A stretch of DNA of 64,000 nucleotides from assembly GCA_041725895.1 (NCBI GenBank), contig JBGRQA010000002.1, positions 62,001-126,000 of the forward strand, written 5' to 3'. The notes below the pieces were generated by a model that searched no databases, was not told where the DNA came from, and saw only the letters and a program-made list of their open reading frames with translations. The position numbers and the translations under genes were made by a program. This stretch comes from JBGRQA01 sp041725895. Lineage in GTDB: Bacteria > Bacteroidota > Bacteroidia > Bacteroidales > Marinifilaceae. This document shows, piece after piece, positions 52,652 to 60,445 of the stretch (positions are counted from its first letter, which is position 1; each line of letters begins with the position of its first letter).

Positions 52652-54016
52652 ATGTACAGAATTTTTAAAAGTGCCTTGAGTTTGGCATTGGCCGTAGGTT
52701 TGTTAGCCTCCTGTCAAACCAAAACCAGTACACCAAAGGATGCTCCTGCTGAGAAACCTTTGGCATGGAGTCGTAACGCTAACATTTACGAAGTAAACAT
52801 CCGTCAGCATACCAAAGAGGGAACCTTTAATGCATTTGCAAAGCATTTGCCTCGTATGAAGGAGATGGGAGTGGATATTCTTTGGTTGATGCCAATTTTC
52901 CCTATTTCGGAGAAGAATCGCAAGGGCTCTTTGGGTAGCTACTATTCGGTAAGAGATTACCGTGCAGTAAATCCGGAGTTTGGAACCATGGAAGATCTAA
53001 AGAACCTGGTGAAGAAGGCTCACGAATTGGGTATGCATGTTGTCCTGGACTGGGTGGCCAACCATACCGGTTGGGATAGTGACTTAATCACTAAGCACAA
53101 CGATTGGTACACCAAAAACGAAAAAGGTGAAATTGTATCTCCGGTTGAAGATTGGAGCGATACAGCTGATTTGAATTTCGATAAGGAGGAGTTGCGCGAC
53201 TATATGATCGGTTCTCTGAAGTTCTGGATTGAGCAAGCCGATGTGGATGGTTTCCGTTGCGATATGGCTGCTATGGTGCCTACCGATTTCTGGAACCGTG
53301 CGCGCAAGGAGCTGGACGCTGTGAAGCCTGTGTTCATGTTGGCCGAAGCCTGGGAACCTGAATTGGTGGAAGAAGCTTTTGATATGGCCTATGCCTGGGA
53401 TTTTCACCACCTGATGAACGACATCGCCAAAGGTGAGAAGAATGCCAAAGAGATTGACGCTTACTTTACCAAGATCGACACACTTTATCCAAAGGATGCT
53501 TACCTGATGAACTTCCTTACCAACCACGATGAGAACTCCTGGGCCGGTACCATTAAGGAAAGAATGGGTGATGGCGGAAAAACCTTTGCTGTGCTGACTT
53601 TCACCATGCCTGGTATGCCTATGTTGTATAGCGGACAGGAAGCTGGTCTGGACCATCGTTTGAAGTTCTTCGAGAAGGATGAGATCAAATGGGACAACAA
53701 GGAATTGATTCCTTTCTATACTCAATTGCTGAGCCTGAAGTCTACAAATAAAGCTTTGAGAAACGGTGTTCAAGGAGGTAAACTGGTTCGAATTCCATCC
53801 GATAAGGACGAAGCCGTTTATGCTTTTGTTCGCGAGAAAGATGGCGATAAGGTTGTGGTAATTCTTAACCTTACTGATAAAGCTGTTGAAGCGAATCTGA
53901 ACTCAGCTGCATTAGCGGGCGAATACACCAACCATTTCACCGGTACTAAAGAAAACCTGAAAACAGAAGCTAAAGTAGCTCTGAAGCCTTGGGAATACCG
54001 TGTGTATGTGAAGTGA
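52652..54016 (+). CDS. GH13 alpha-amylase-type lipoprotein
   Basis: The start at 52652 is preferred because it opens a lipoprotein signal with lipobox LLASC (Cys21); the longer frame reads through a repeat. The 454-aa GH13 enzyme has WVANHTGWDSD (about 134-144), nucleophile Asp204 (GFRCDMA), acid/base Glu232 (AEAWE) and Asp293 (TNHDENSW), and a short C-terminal beta domain. The sequence QTKTST after the Cys lacks acidic residues, suggesting a periplasmic face. The product range (alpha-amylase or maltogenic) cannot be told. It is the last gene of the hydrolase unit. Confidence 0.9.
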   Translation: MYRIFKSALSLALAVGLLASCQTKTSTPKDAPAEKPLAWSRNANIYEVNIRQHTKEGTFNAFAKHLPRMKEMGVDILWLMPIFPISEKNRKGSLGSYYSVRDYRAVNPEFGTMEDLKNLVKKAHELGMHVVLDWVANHTGWDSDLITKHNDWYTKNEKGEIVSPVEDWSDTADLNFDKEELRDYMIGSLKFWIEQADVDGFRCDMAAMVPTDFWNRARKELDAVKPVFMLAEAWEPELVEEAFDMAYAWDFHHLMNDIAKGEKNAKEIDAYFTKIDTLYPKDAYLMNFLTNHDENSWAGTIKERMGDGGKTFAVLTFTMPGMPMLYSGQEAGLDHRLKFFEKDEIKWDNKELIPFYTQLLSLKSTNKALRNGVQGGKLVRIPSDKDEAVYAFVREKDGDKVVVILNLTDKAVEANLNSAALAGEYTNHFTGTKENLKTEAKVALKPWEYRVYVK

Positions 54017-54024
54017 TGAGTTGT

Positions 54025-54076
54025 AAGTAGCAAGTAATAAGTAACAAGTAACAAGTAGCAAGTAGCAAGTAGCAAG
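54025..54076. repeat. 7-bp tandem repeat AAGTARC, seven units
   Basis: AAGTAGC/AAGTAAC/AAGTAAT units run without gaps from 54025 to 54073. A partly complementary stretch (CTTGCCACTTG..) follows at about 54082. Confidence 0.85.
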
Positions 54077-54154
54077 GATTTCTTGCCACTTGAAACTAGC
54101 CCCTTGCCACTAATGAAGTAAATACTTTTCCCTTCGGGGAAACCGATATCCCTC

Positions 54155-54187
54155 GAAAGCCCCGGCATCTGTCGGGGCTTTCTTTTT
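54155..54187 (+). terminator. First of two tandem terminators after the amylase unit
   Basis: A 10-bp perfect stem GAAAGCCCCG (54155-54164) / CGGGGCTTTC (54173-54182) is followed by five T. Confidence 0.9.
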
Positions 54188-54189
54188 GT

Positions 54190-54217
54190 CCGCCATATAA
54201 TTTATGGCGGTTTTTTT
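54190..54217 (+). terminator. Second tandem terminator
   Basis: An 8-bp perfect stem CCGCCATA (54190-54197) / TATGGCGG (54203-54210) with a 5-nt loop is followed by seven T. Confidence 0.92.
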
Positions 54218-54443
54218 GTGCTTTTAATTTAACATTTGGTCAAGAGCGCTGATTAAGTATGATGTCGAACCACAAACCTTTAAGATCAACTTTAATTAAA
54301 TTTAACAAACCTTAATGTGGTTTCGTAAAGGATTAAAGTTGTATTTTTATGGTAAATTAAAGAACGAACAAAATCCCTGGCATTTTTGTTTGAATCAACT
54401 GGGAAAAATCGGATTGTTTCACATAGATAAAAAGAGAATTCTT

Positions 54444-55823
54444 ATGCAACACAAATTAACTAAAAGGATTATTACCTTACAGTGTCTACTATTAATTGCA
54501 ATCTGTTTCAGTAGCAATGCAAATGCGCAAAAAGAGTACAGGAAGCAATGGCCACAATTTAGAGGTCCCTTTGCCAGTGGAATTCTTGATTCTTCCAATT
54601 TACCCGACAAGTGGGATACCCAAACCGGTGAAAATATTAGATGGAAAACAAAAATTCCAGGATTGGGACTCTCATGTCCTGTGATTTGGGATGACAAACT
54701 TTTCGTTACCACAGCAGTCAGTGAAAAAGGGAAGGACGATTTAAAAGTAGGATTGTATGGAGACATTAGCAGTTACGACGATGAATCCGTCCATGAATTT
54801 AGAGTTATTTGTGTGGATAAAACATCCGGTAAAATCCTATGGAATCAGCTTGCACACAAAGGTGTTCCGAGGACGAAAAGACACACCAAAGCATCTCATG
54901 CAAATCCAACAGCTGCAACCAATGGAAAATATGTTGTTGCATTTTTTGGCTCCGAGGGCTTGTATTGCTACAATTTTAAGGGGGAATTGGTATGGAAGAA
55001 GGACTTTGGCAAAATGAATAGTGGATATTACATGGCTCCAAATGTGGAGTGGGGATTTGCCAGTTCTCCAATCGTTCATGAAAAAAGTGTTATCGTTCAA
55101 TGTGACTTCCTGGGTGATTCTTTTCTAGCCTCATTGGATATTGAAACAGGTAGAGAAAAATGGCGCGTACCCCGAAAGGATGTTGCCACCTGGAGCACTC
55201 CAAATCTGTATGTCAAAGGCGATAGAAAGCAAATAGTAGTGAATGGATGCCAGCATGTTGGAGGATATGATTTTAATACCGGGAAGGAAATATGGAAATT
55301 AAGAGGAGGCGGTGATATTCCTGTCCCAACCCCGTTTTTTGCACATGGATTAATCTATATACACAGTGCTCATGGGAAATCCTCGCCAATATATGCAATA
55401 AATCCTGATGCCACAGGGGATATTAGCCTTTCCAAAGAGAGTACATCCAATGAATATGTTGTTTGGAGTAAGAAGCGAGGAGGAGCATACAATCCCACCA
55501 ATATCGTATACGGCGATAATCTTTACAATATGAATATGAACGGAAGGTTGAGCTGTTTCGATGCCTTAACAGGACAACTAATTTATCGGGAAGTAGTTCC
55601 CGGTGCACGTGGAATTACAGCCTCTGCAATTGCTTCAAACGGAAAGATCTACTATTCCACTGAAAAGGGAGATGTTTTTATCCTTAAAGCGGGCAAAGAG
55701 TACAAGGTGATTGCAAAAAACACCATGAACGATGTAATTATGGCAACCCCGGCCATATCCGATGACGCACTCTACTTTAGAACTCAGAAATACCTGATTG
55801 CAGTAGGAAAGAAAATGAATTGA
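54444..55823 (+). CDS. Secreted PQQ-type beta-propeller protein
   Basis: The start at 54444 opens a signal peptide (cleaved near ANAQ/KE); an in-frame ATG at 54315 would put a non-signal extension in front. The 459-aa mature protein repeats the propeller blade pattern in which a Trp-docking strand such as DKTSGKILWNQ, ETGREKWRVP, NTGKEIWKL or LTGQLIYRE closes each blade, matching the PQQ-like/quinoprotein repeat family. The N-terminal QWPQFRGPFASGI motif is common in outer-membrane WD40/PQQ-like proteins of Planctomycetes and Bacteroidota. No PQQ synthesis genes are nearby, and the calcium/PQQ residues cannot be confirmed, so it may be a non-enzymatic scaffold. Confidence 0.8.
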   Translation: MQHKLTKRIITLQCLLLIAICFSSNANAQKEYRKQWPQFRGPFASGILDSSNLPDKWDTQTGENIRWKTKIPGLGLSCPVIWDDKLFVTTAVSEKGKDDLKVGLYGDISSYDDESVHEFRVICVDKTSGKILWNQLAHKGVPRTKRHTKASHANPTAATNGKYVVAFFGSEGLYCYNFKGELVWKKDFGKMNSGYYMAPNVEWGFASSPIVHEKSVIVQCDFLGDSFLASLDIETGREKWRVPRKDVATWSTPNLYVKGDRKQIVVNGCQHVGGYDFNTGKEIWKLRGGGDIPVPTPFFAHGLIYIHSAHGKSSPIYAINPDATGDISLSKESTSNEYVVWSKKRGGAYNPTNIVYGDNLYNMNMNGRLSCFDALTGQLIYREVVPGARGITASAIASNGKIYYSTEKGDVFILKAGKEYKVIAKNTMNDVIMATPAISDDALYFRTQKYLIAVGKKMN

Positions 55824-55941
55824 TTTCACTTATTGATAGGATTTTTATTTATAAACTGATGCAGTCTAAAAATCAAAAGATCCCATTCTCTGCATTTAAC
55901 AGATTCTGAAACAAGTTCAGAATGACGTATAAAATCATTTT

Positions 55942-55973
55942 CGGACCGTCTCAACTAGCATTGGGACGGTCCG
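55942..55973 (+). terminator. Hairpin, probable terminator after the beta-propeller gene
   Basis: A 13-bp stem (55942-55954 with 55961-55973, one G-T) with a 6-nt loop is followed by GTTGTTTT. It lies inside a spurious 5' extension of the next frame, supporting the later start there. Confidence 0.7.
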
Positions 55974-56023
55974 GTTGTTTTACAAACTCTTTCGGAAATA
56001 AGACAAGAAAAGATACTATTGCA

Positions 56024-56650
56024 ATGAAAATTACATTTACCATCCTACTCACTTTTGTAACACTCCTTAGTTTTGACCAGATGAGTAAGGATAGCCTTCT
56101 TAGAAGTAATATAGACATATTGGTAGAAGAATTGGAATTCTATTATGGATACGACCAAACCTTACGAGAATATGGAATCTTTAAGAGCTTTGATAAAAGC
56201 GAAACCAATCGAATTGAAAATTTACCCGATAGTATTAAAAGCAAGATACTTTTTGAGAGAGAATTTAAATCCGATAGTTTAGGGAAAATAATTTTCCGGG
56301 ACTATATCAATCCAATGGATGCCCGGCATACCGCCCGAATGATAGCAATCACCCAAAAGTATGGTTTCCCCAGTGTAAAAAGATTGCGAAAATACTATAC
56401 CAAAGAATTTAAAGATGAAGAGTTTTCTCCCTTGATCCTATTGATTCACTCCCCGAAAAAATATTGGGAAGAATTGAAAGAATTAATAAAAGTTGAATTG
56501 GAAGCCAAACGAATCAATCGTTGCCAGTATGGTTATCTGCTTTGGCATTTTAATGGGAGAAGCGATTTCAAATATATGCTCGAAAATGGATATCAATGGG
56601 TAGTATTGGAAAATGGTCGCAAAACTCTCAAAGCCGTGGACTGCAATTGA
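56024..56650 (+). CDS. Hypothetical secreted protein
   Basis: This 208-aa product starts at the ATG that opens a signal-like segment (MKITFTILLTFVTLLSF). No family was recognised. The mature part is helical and charged, with MDARHTARMIAITQKYGFPSVKRL in the middle, a pattern seen in DUF6624-type secreted proteins of Bacteroidota (weak suggestion). The C-terminal 50 residues (LEAKRINRCQYGYLLWHFNGRSDF...) reappear in a broken copy at about 59757-59895. It lies 12 bp before the next gene on the same strand, so the two are probably co-transcribed. Confidence 0.65.
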   Translation: MKITFTILLTFVTLLSFDQMSKDSLLRSNIDILVEELEFYYGYDQTLREYGIFKSFDKSETNRIENLPDSIKSKILFEREFKSDSLGKIIFRDYINPMDARHTARMIAITQKYGFPSVKRLRKYYTKEFKDEEFSPLILLIHSPKKYWEELKELIKVELEAKRINRCQYGYLLWHFNGRSDFKYMLENGYQWVVLENGRKTLKAVDCN

Positions 56651-56662
56651 TAGACCCATTAG

Positions 56663-57829
56663 ATGAAACATACTATCTTACTATTATTTCTGATTTTTAG
56701 TTTTGGAGTCAGCATAGCCCAGCAGGTCGATACATTCTATCTGCATCAGCCCATTTCAAAATACGATACTATTGACTATATACGAATTATTCAATTCGAC
56801 AAGAACGATAGTTTGTATCATGTTTGGGATTACTATCCCAGCGGTCAAATTCAAATGGAAGGGACCTATAGTTCCTTCGACAGGAACATCAAGGAAAAAT
56901 ACTGGTGTAACTACCGGGGCAATACCAAGCAGGGCCTTTTCCGAACCTGGTACAAAAACGGTCAATTGGAGTCCCGTTGTAACTTTGTGGATGGGCGATT
57001 TCAAGGACTAAAGGAGGAATGGTTTTCCAATGGGCAAATAAGTCAAAGGAGCCAGTGGAAAAAAGGGAATATGAAGGGAAATGGCAAGGGACAGATGCAT
57101 GGTTTTTGCAAGTGTTGGACCAAGGAAGGGAAAGTGAATTGTGATATGGTTCTAAAGAAGGGATTGAAAGTTAATCCCAGAGACACCAACTATCATTATA
57201 TCTCCTATACCCCCAAAGATTACAATGCCGACACACTTAGAAACTGGCCCTTGATCATCTATCTGCATGGAGGAACAGCTAGGGGGACGGATACCTTGAA
57301 GCTATACAACTATGGGATCCCTGACCAGATTTGGAAGGGGCGGGAATTTCCATTCCTGATTGTTGCCCCCCAATGCCCATTGAACCACCGATGGTCTACA
57401 GACAATTGGTTTGAGAACTTCTATGAGGAGATCACTACCAAATTCAGAGTCGATACCAACAGGGTATACCTTACAGGCGTCAGTCTTGGGGGAGCGGGAA
57501 CATGGTATCTGGCCATAAAACATCCCGATAAGTTTGCCGCAATTGCGCCCATGAGCGGTTTTAGCAGCCATATCCAATACATTTACGACAATGTGGATCG
57601 GTTATGTGATATGCCTACATGGGCTTTTCACGGAAAGAGGGACCTGGTGGCCCAGTACGAGGATACCGAGCGGATGATTCAAAAACTGGAAGGGAAAAAT
57701 AAAAACCTAAAACTCACTGCCCCCTCTGATAAAGGCCATGAACTTCTCTGGTTTGTCTACCCCGAGCAAGAATTGTACAACTGGTTTCTACAACATAGTA
57801 AGGGGAAAAGTCTTACCAAAGGGCTGTAA
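56663..57829 (+). CDS. Secreted MORN/YwqK-like repeat protein fused to an esterase domain
   Basis: This 388-aa protein has a signal peptide (1-20). Residues about 50-165 hold repeats of the type YPSGQIQMEGTY, YKNGQLESRCNF, FSNGQISQRSQW and WTKEGKVNC, as in MORN-variant (YwqK) proteins. Residues about 175-380 form an alpha/beta-hydrolase of the phospholipase/carboxylesterase kind: oxyanion LHGG, nucleophile Ser274 (GVSLGGAG), Asp327 (GKRDLVA) and His359 (DKGHEL). The full catalytic triad suggests an active esterase. The repeat-plus-esterase fusion is uncommon to my knowledge. The partner gene just upstream is of unknown function. Confidence 0.8.
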   Translation: MKHTILLLFLIFSFGVSIAQQVDTFYLHQPISKYDTIDYIRIIQFDKNDSLYHVWDYYPSGQIQMEGTYSSFDRNIKEKYWCNYRGNTKQGLFRTWYKNGQLESRCNFVDGRFQGLKEEWFSNGQISQRSQWKKGNMKGNGKGQMHGFCKCWTKEGKVNCDMVLKKGLKVNPRDTNYHYISYTPKDYNADTLRNWPLIIYLHGGTARGTDTLKLYNYGIPDQIWKGREFPFLIVAPQCPLNHRWSTDNWFENFYEEITTKFRVDTNRVYLTGVSLGGAGTWYLAIKHPDKFAAIAPMSGFSSHIQYIYDNVDRLCDMPTWAFHGKRDLVAQYEDTERMIQKLEGKNKNLKLTAPSDKGHELLWFVYPEQELYNWFLQHSKGKSLTKGL

Positions 57830-57954
57830 CAGCTTTATTTTACCAGTCAGTTTAATGAAGATCCTGATTTTGTAAAGATTTTATAATTGCATTATTACGT
57901 AATTTTTAAATTACAGATTGAGGAAAAAGTAAATTTATTTAAATTTTCATCTAG

Positions 57955-57962
57955 TATTCTTG
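57955..57962 (+). promoter_or_regulatory. Possible -7 element of the cytochrome gene
   Basis: TATTCTTG is one base off TAnnTTTG, about 70 bp before the start codon. Confidence 0.3.
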
Positions 57963-58031
57963 CATCTTTTAACTTGGTTTTGAGTCTTACTAATAGAAAA
58001 ACATAAAAAACAAATAGTAAGCAAAACTAAA

Positions 58032-58862
58032 ATGGACAGACGAAAAGCAATTAAAATTGCGGCAGGAGCTGCAGTTGGTGGTGGTTTAGGTTTTTGGGGT
58101 ATTCAAAAATTATCGGAACCAGAATATTTAAGTGAGAAGGAGCCAAAGTTATTGAAGGAAGTTCCCAACGAATTGAATTGGAAATATCATAATTTAAATC
58201 CAGTTACTACAGCTGAAATAGCCTATCACAAGTATAAGGATGGTGGGTGCATGTATTCCTGCTTTTTGAGTATCATCAAGCAATTGGCAGATCAATACGG
58301 TGAACCATATGCATCATTTCCATTTCATGCCATGAGATACGGACATGGAGGAATAAGTGGTTACGGAAGCGTTTGTGGAACACTGAATGGAGCTGCGGCA
58401 GCAATATCCTTATTTGTCCCCGATAAAGAGAATCGAGATAGAATGATTACGGATTTGTTTAGGTGGTATGAAACAGGTTCTTTTCCGATATTTAAGAGTG
58501 AAAACCCTTTAGTGGATACCGAACTTGTTCAATCTAAAGCCAATTCGGTTCTATGTCATGCCTCTGTTACAAATTGGACCAAAGTCTCAAAATACAAGGT
58601 GAGTAGTAATGAAAGAATAGAGCGATGCAGGCGATTAACTGCTGATGTTGCAGCAAAAACAGTATCAATACTCAATAGTTTTTTCGAAGGCGCCTATGTG
58701 GCAGCTGATCCTCACAATAAAACAACCAGATCCTGTTTAACCTGTCATGGAAATCATGGTAAATTGGATAATACTAGTGGCGATATGAACTGTTCATCGT
58801 GTCATACTAAATCGGTTGCTCATAAGGTGTTTGCCAAACCTCATTATAAGATAATGAAGTAA
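58032..58862 (+). CDS. Split-Soret-type cytochrome c with C_GCAxxG_C_C-like region
   Basis: This 276-aa protein has an N-terminal twin-arginine-like leader (MDRRKAIKIAAGAAVGGG). A central domain carries conserved Cys (GGCMYSC at 71-77; GSVCGTLNGAAAA at 112-124) resembling the C_GCAxxG_C_C family. Two heme c attachment motifs lie at the C terminus, CLTCH (235-239) and CSSCH (254-258). This layout matches split-Soret cytochrome c, a periplasmic redox protein known from sulfate reducers and other anaerobes. The gene is alone between other units with no partner oxidoreductase, so its electron donor and acceptor are unknown. Confidence 0.8.
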   Translation: MDRRKAIKIAAGAAVGGGLGFWGIQKLSEPEYLSEKEPKLLKEVPNELNWKYHNLNPVTTAEIAYHKYKDGGCMYSCFLSIIKQLADQYGEPYASFPFHAMRYGHGGISGYGSVCGTLNGAAAAISLFVPDKENRDRMITDLFRWYETGSFPIFKSENPLVDTELVQSKANSVLCHASVTNWTKVSKYKVSSNERIERCRRLTADVAAKTVSILNSFFEGAYVAADPHNKTTRSCLTCHGNHGKLDNTSGDMNCSSCHTKSVAHKVFAKPHYKIMK

Positions 58863-58945
58863 ATTATACAGCCAGTAATACAGATTGGTTCTCACAAAAT
58901 CTGAATAGCAAGAGAATCAAATTATGGTTGGATTATAAGGTAAGA

Positions 58946-58976
58946 AAAAGCCAATTCGTTATATGAAATGGCTTTT
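58946..58976. terminator. Bidirectional terminator between convergent genes
   Basis: AAAAGCCA (58946-58953) pairs with TGGCTTTT (58969-58976), with an inner TTC/GAA pairing, between the cytochrome gene and the minus-strand phosphatase gene. Confidence 0.7.
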
Positions 58977-59001
58977 GTTCCATTGTATTCTACTACTTGT
59001 T

Positions 59002-59553
59002 TTATTTCACCATTTCTAGGCTGAGTTCCGTATCCAGCATTTTTTCCAGAGGCAATGAAAACTTGATTTGACGACCAATTTTAGCTGCTTCGTTCACCGA
59101 GTAGCCCTTGTGTTGAATCAAATAAGCCATAAAGAAAATTGTAGCTCTCCCCGCACTGCGGCAATGAATTAAAAGCTTTTCATCTCCTTTGATTAATTTT
59201 TCGAATTGCTCTAAGTTTTCAGGCGTATAGTCCTTCGATCCACCAATTGGCAGGGAGTGATATTCAAGGCCCAATTCTTTAGCTATGTTTTCTTCATTAA
59301 AAGCATAAGCTGAGAAATCCCTGTTTTCGTTTTCTGTGCGCAAGTTAATGATGTAGTTTACACCTTGCGATTTGTACCAACGCAAAGCTTCTAAACTAGG
59401 CTGGGCACTCAAATAATAGTTTTGGTATTTAAACGATCCTTTAAAATCTTTGATAATTTCAACCGAATCTGTTCCGATCACTTTGTTTTGTGCTTGGGAA
59501 CCAGAAGCTAAAAAAAAGCTTAGTAGTAATAGTAAAGCCGATATTCTCATCAT
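59002..59553 (-). CDS. Secreted Cys-based phosphatase, DUF442/dual-specificity-like
   Basis: This 183-aa protein has a signal peptide (about 1-21, cleaved near SQAQ). The N-terminal YYLSAQPSLEALRWYKSQGVNYIINLR matches the beta-lactamase-hydrolase-like (DUF442) phosphatase/rhodanese boundary group. The catalytic loop is LLIHCRSAGRAT, a Cys-x4-Arg loop, one residue shorter than classical protein tyrosine phosphatases and typical of DUF442 and rhodanese folds. The substrate is unknown. The gene stands alone. Confidence 0.75.
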   Translation of the reverse strand: MMRISALLLLLSFFLASGSQAQNKVIGTDSVEIIKDFKGSFKYQNYYLSAQPSLEALRWYKSQGVNYIINLRTENENRDFSAYAFNEENIAKELGLEYHSLPIGGSKDYTPENLEQFEKLIKGDEKLLIHCRSAGRATIFFMAYLIQHKGYSVNEAAKIGRQIKFSLPLEKMLDTELSLEMVK

Positions 59554-59756
59554 GTTTAAGTATATGTTTCTGTTTGTTTGAAATGGCTGGTAAACATCGC
59601 TAAAAAATTAGATTTGGGCAAGGAGAATCGTTTTCTGTCTGGTTTTCTCTTTTCTAGAGATTCATATAAAATCGTTGCTATTTTGATTATAAACTTAAAA
59701 CATCTTTCAGGCCCGAATACTCCCCTGTTGGCGATAGCTTATATCTCCCCTCAAAA

Positions 59757-59895
59757 GGGGGAAGCCAAACGAATCAATCCTTGCCATTACCATTGTCTAC
59801 TTTGGCATTTTAAAGGGAGAAGCGATTTCAAATACATTCTTGATAATGTATGGAATTGGAAACCGGACCCAAAACCCTCAAAGTCGGGGACTGTA
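59757..59895 (+). pseudogene. Broken copy of the 3' end of the gene at 56024
   Basis: The stretch aligns base for base over most of its length with about 56500-56640 (GAAGCCAAACGAATCAATC, then TTTGGCATTTTAAAGGGAGA, GCGATTTCAAATA...). The protein EAKRINPCHYHCLLWHFKGRSDFKYILDN matches EAKRINRCQYGYLLWHFNGRSDFKYMLEN. The rest of the gene is missing; upstream is unrelated sequence with a small CCCCT/AGGGG hairpin. Confidence 0.75.
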
Positions 59896-60048
59896 ATTGT
59901 AAAGGTTAAAATGTGATATAATTCGGCGCAGTTGGTTATCATCGAATTAATTTTAACAATACTGCCAACTTGTTTGAACTGTGGGGTTTTGGCCTCTTGG
60001 TAAAAGCTGTGGGAGGGGCAAGCTTCCTGATTTCTAGGGTGAAATGAG

Positions 60049-60300
60049 GTGATTGCAGTGCATTTGTGAGGTTCTAACCAGAATTTGTGGAGTACGAAGA
60101 CGAAGATACCAGGTTCTACGTTGAATTTGTGGAGTACGAAGGTGTAAATGCATGGTTCTAAGCTGAATTTATGAAGTATGAGGATGAAAATACCAGGTTC
60201 TAAGCCGAATCTATGAGGTTCTATACAGAATTTGTCCTGTGTGAAGGGGATTTTGTGTGATAGGAAGCCGATTTTGAGGGGGACCGAGGGTATGTTCAAT
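60049..60300. repeat. Array of about twelve 21-bp units with a GGTTCTA-type motif
   Basis: From 60070 units of exactly 21 bp begin with GGTTCTA at 60070, 60112, 60154, 60196 and 60217, and with AGTACGA/AGTATGA at 60091, 60133 and 60175. Weaker units lie at 60049, 60238, 60259 and 60280. Most units end in a GAATTTGTG-like stretch. The first part alternates as a 42-bp super-repeat. The minus strand stays open and would encode a 7-residue repeat (KFxxEPG / IFxFVLH), probably a by-product of the period. The period equals that of the array at 15762. Confidence 0.85.
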
Positions 60301-60445
60301 ATTCTGTGTCAGGAGGGCTCAATTCGATTCAAGAAAGAAATGGTTGCTATCGAAATAGATCTACAATTGTGGCAAATAGATAGCTTGACCCCTATGAGGC
60401 AGATTACCCTAAGCTTTCACAATCCGCTAGGGGGGTATATGTATC

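Noticed and set aside
53084..53773. 229-aa minus-strand reading frame inside the GH13 lipoprotein gene
   Set aside because: Antisense shadow of a gene with complete GH13 motifs.
54025..54076. Third member of the 21-bp array class
   Set aside because: The repeat is a simple gapless 7-mer without variable spacers, so it lacks the constant-plus-variable layout.
59787..60299. 170-aa minus-strand protein with KFxxEPG/IFxFVLH repeats
   Set aside because: The frame is kept open by the 21-bp period of the array and by antisense of the gene fragment at 59757; there is no start context, signal or known fold. It remains a small possibility.
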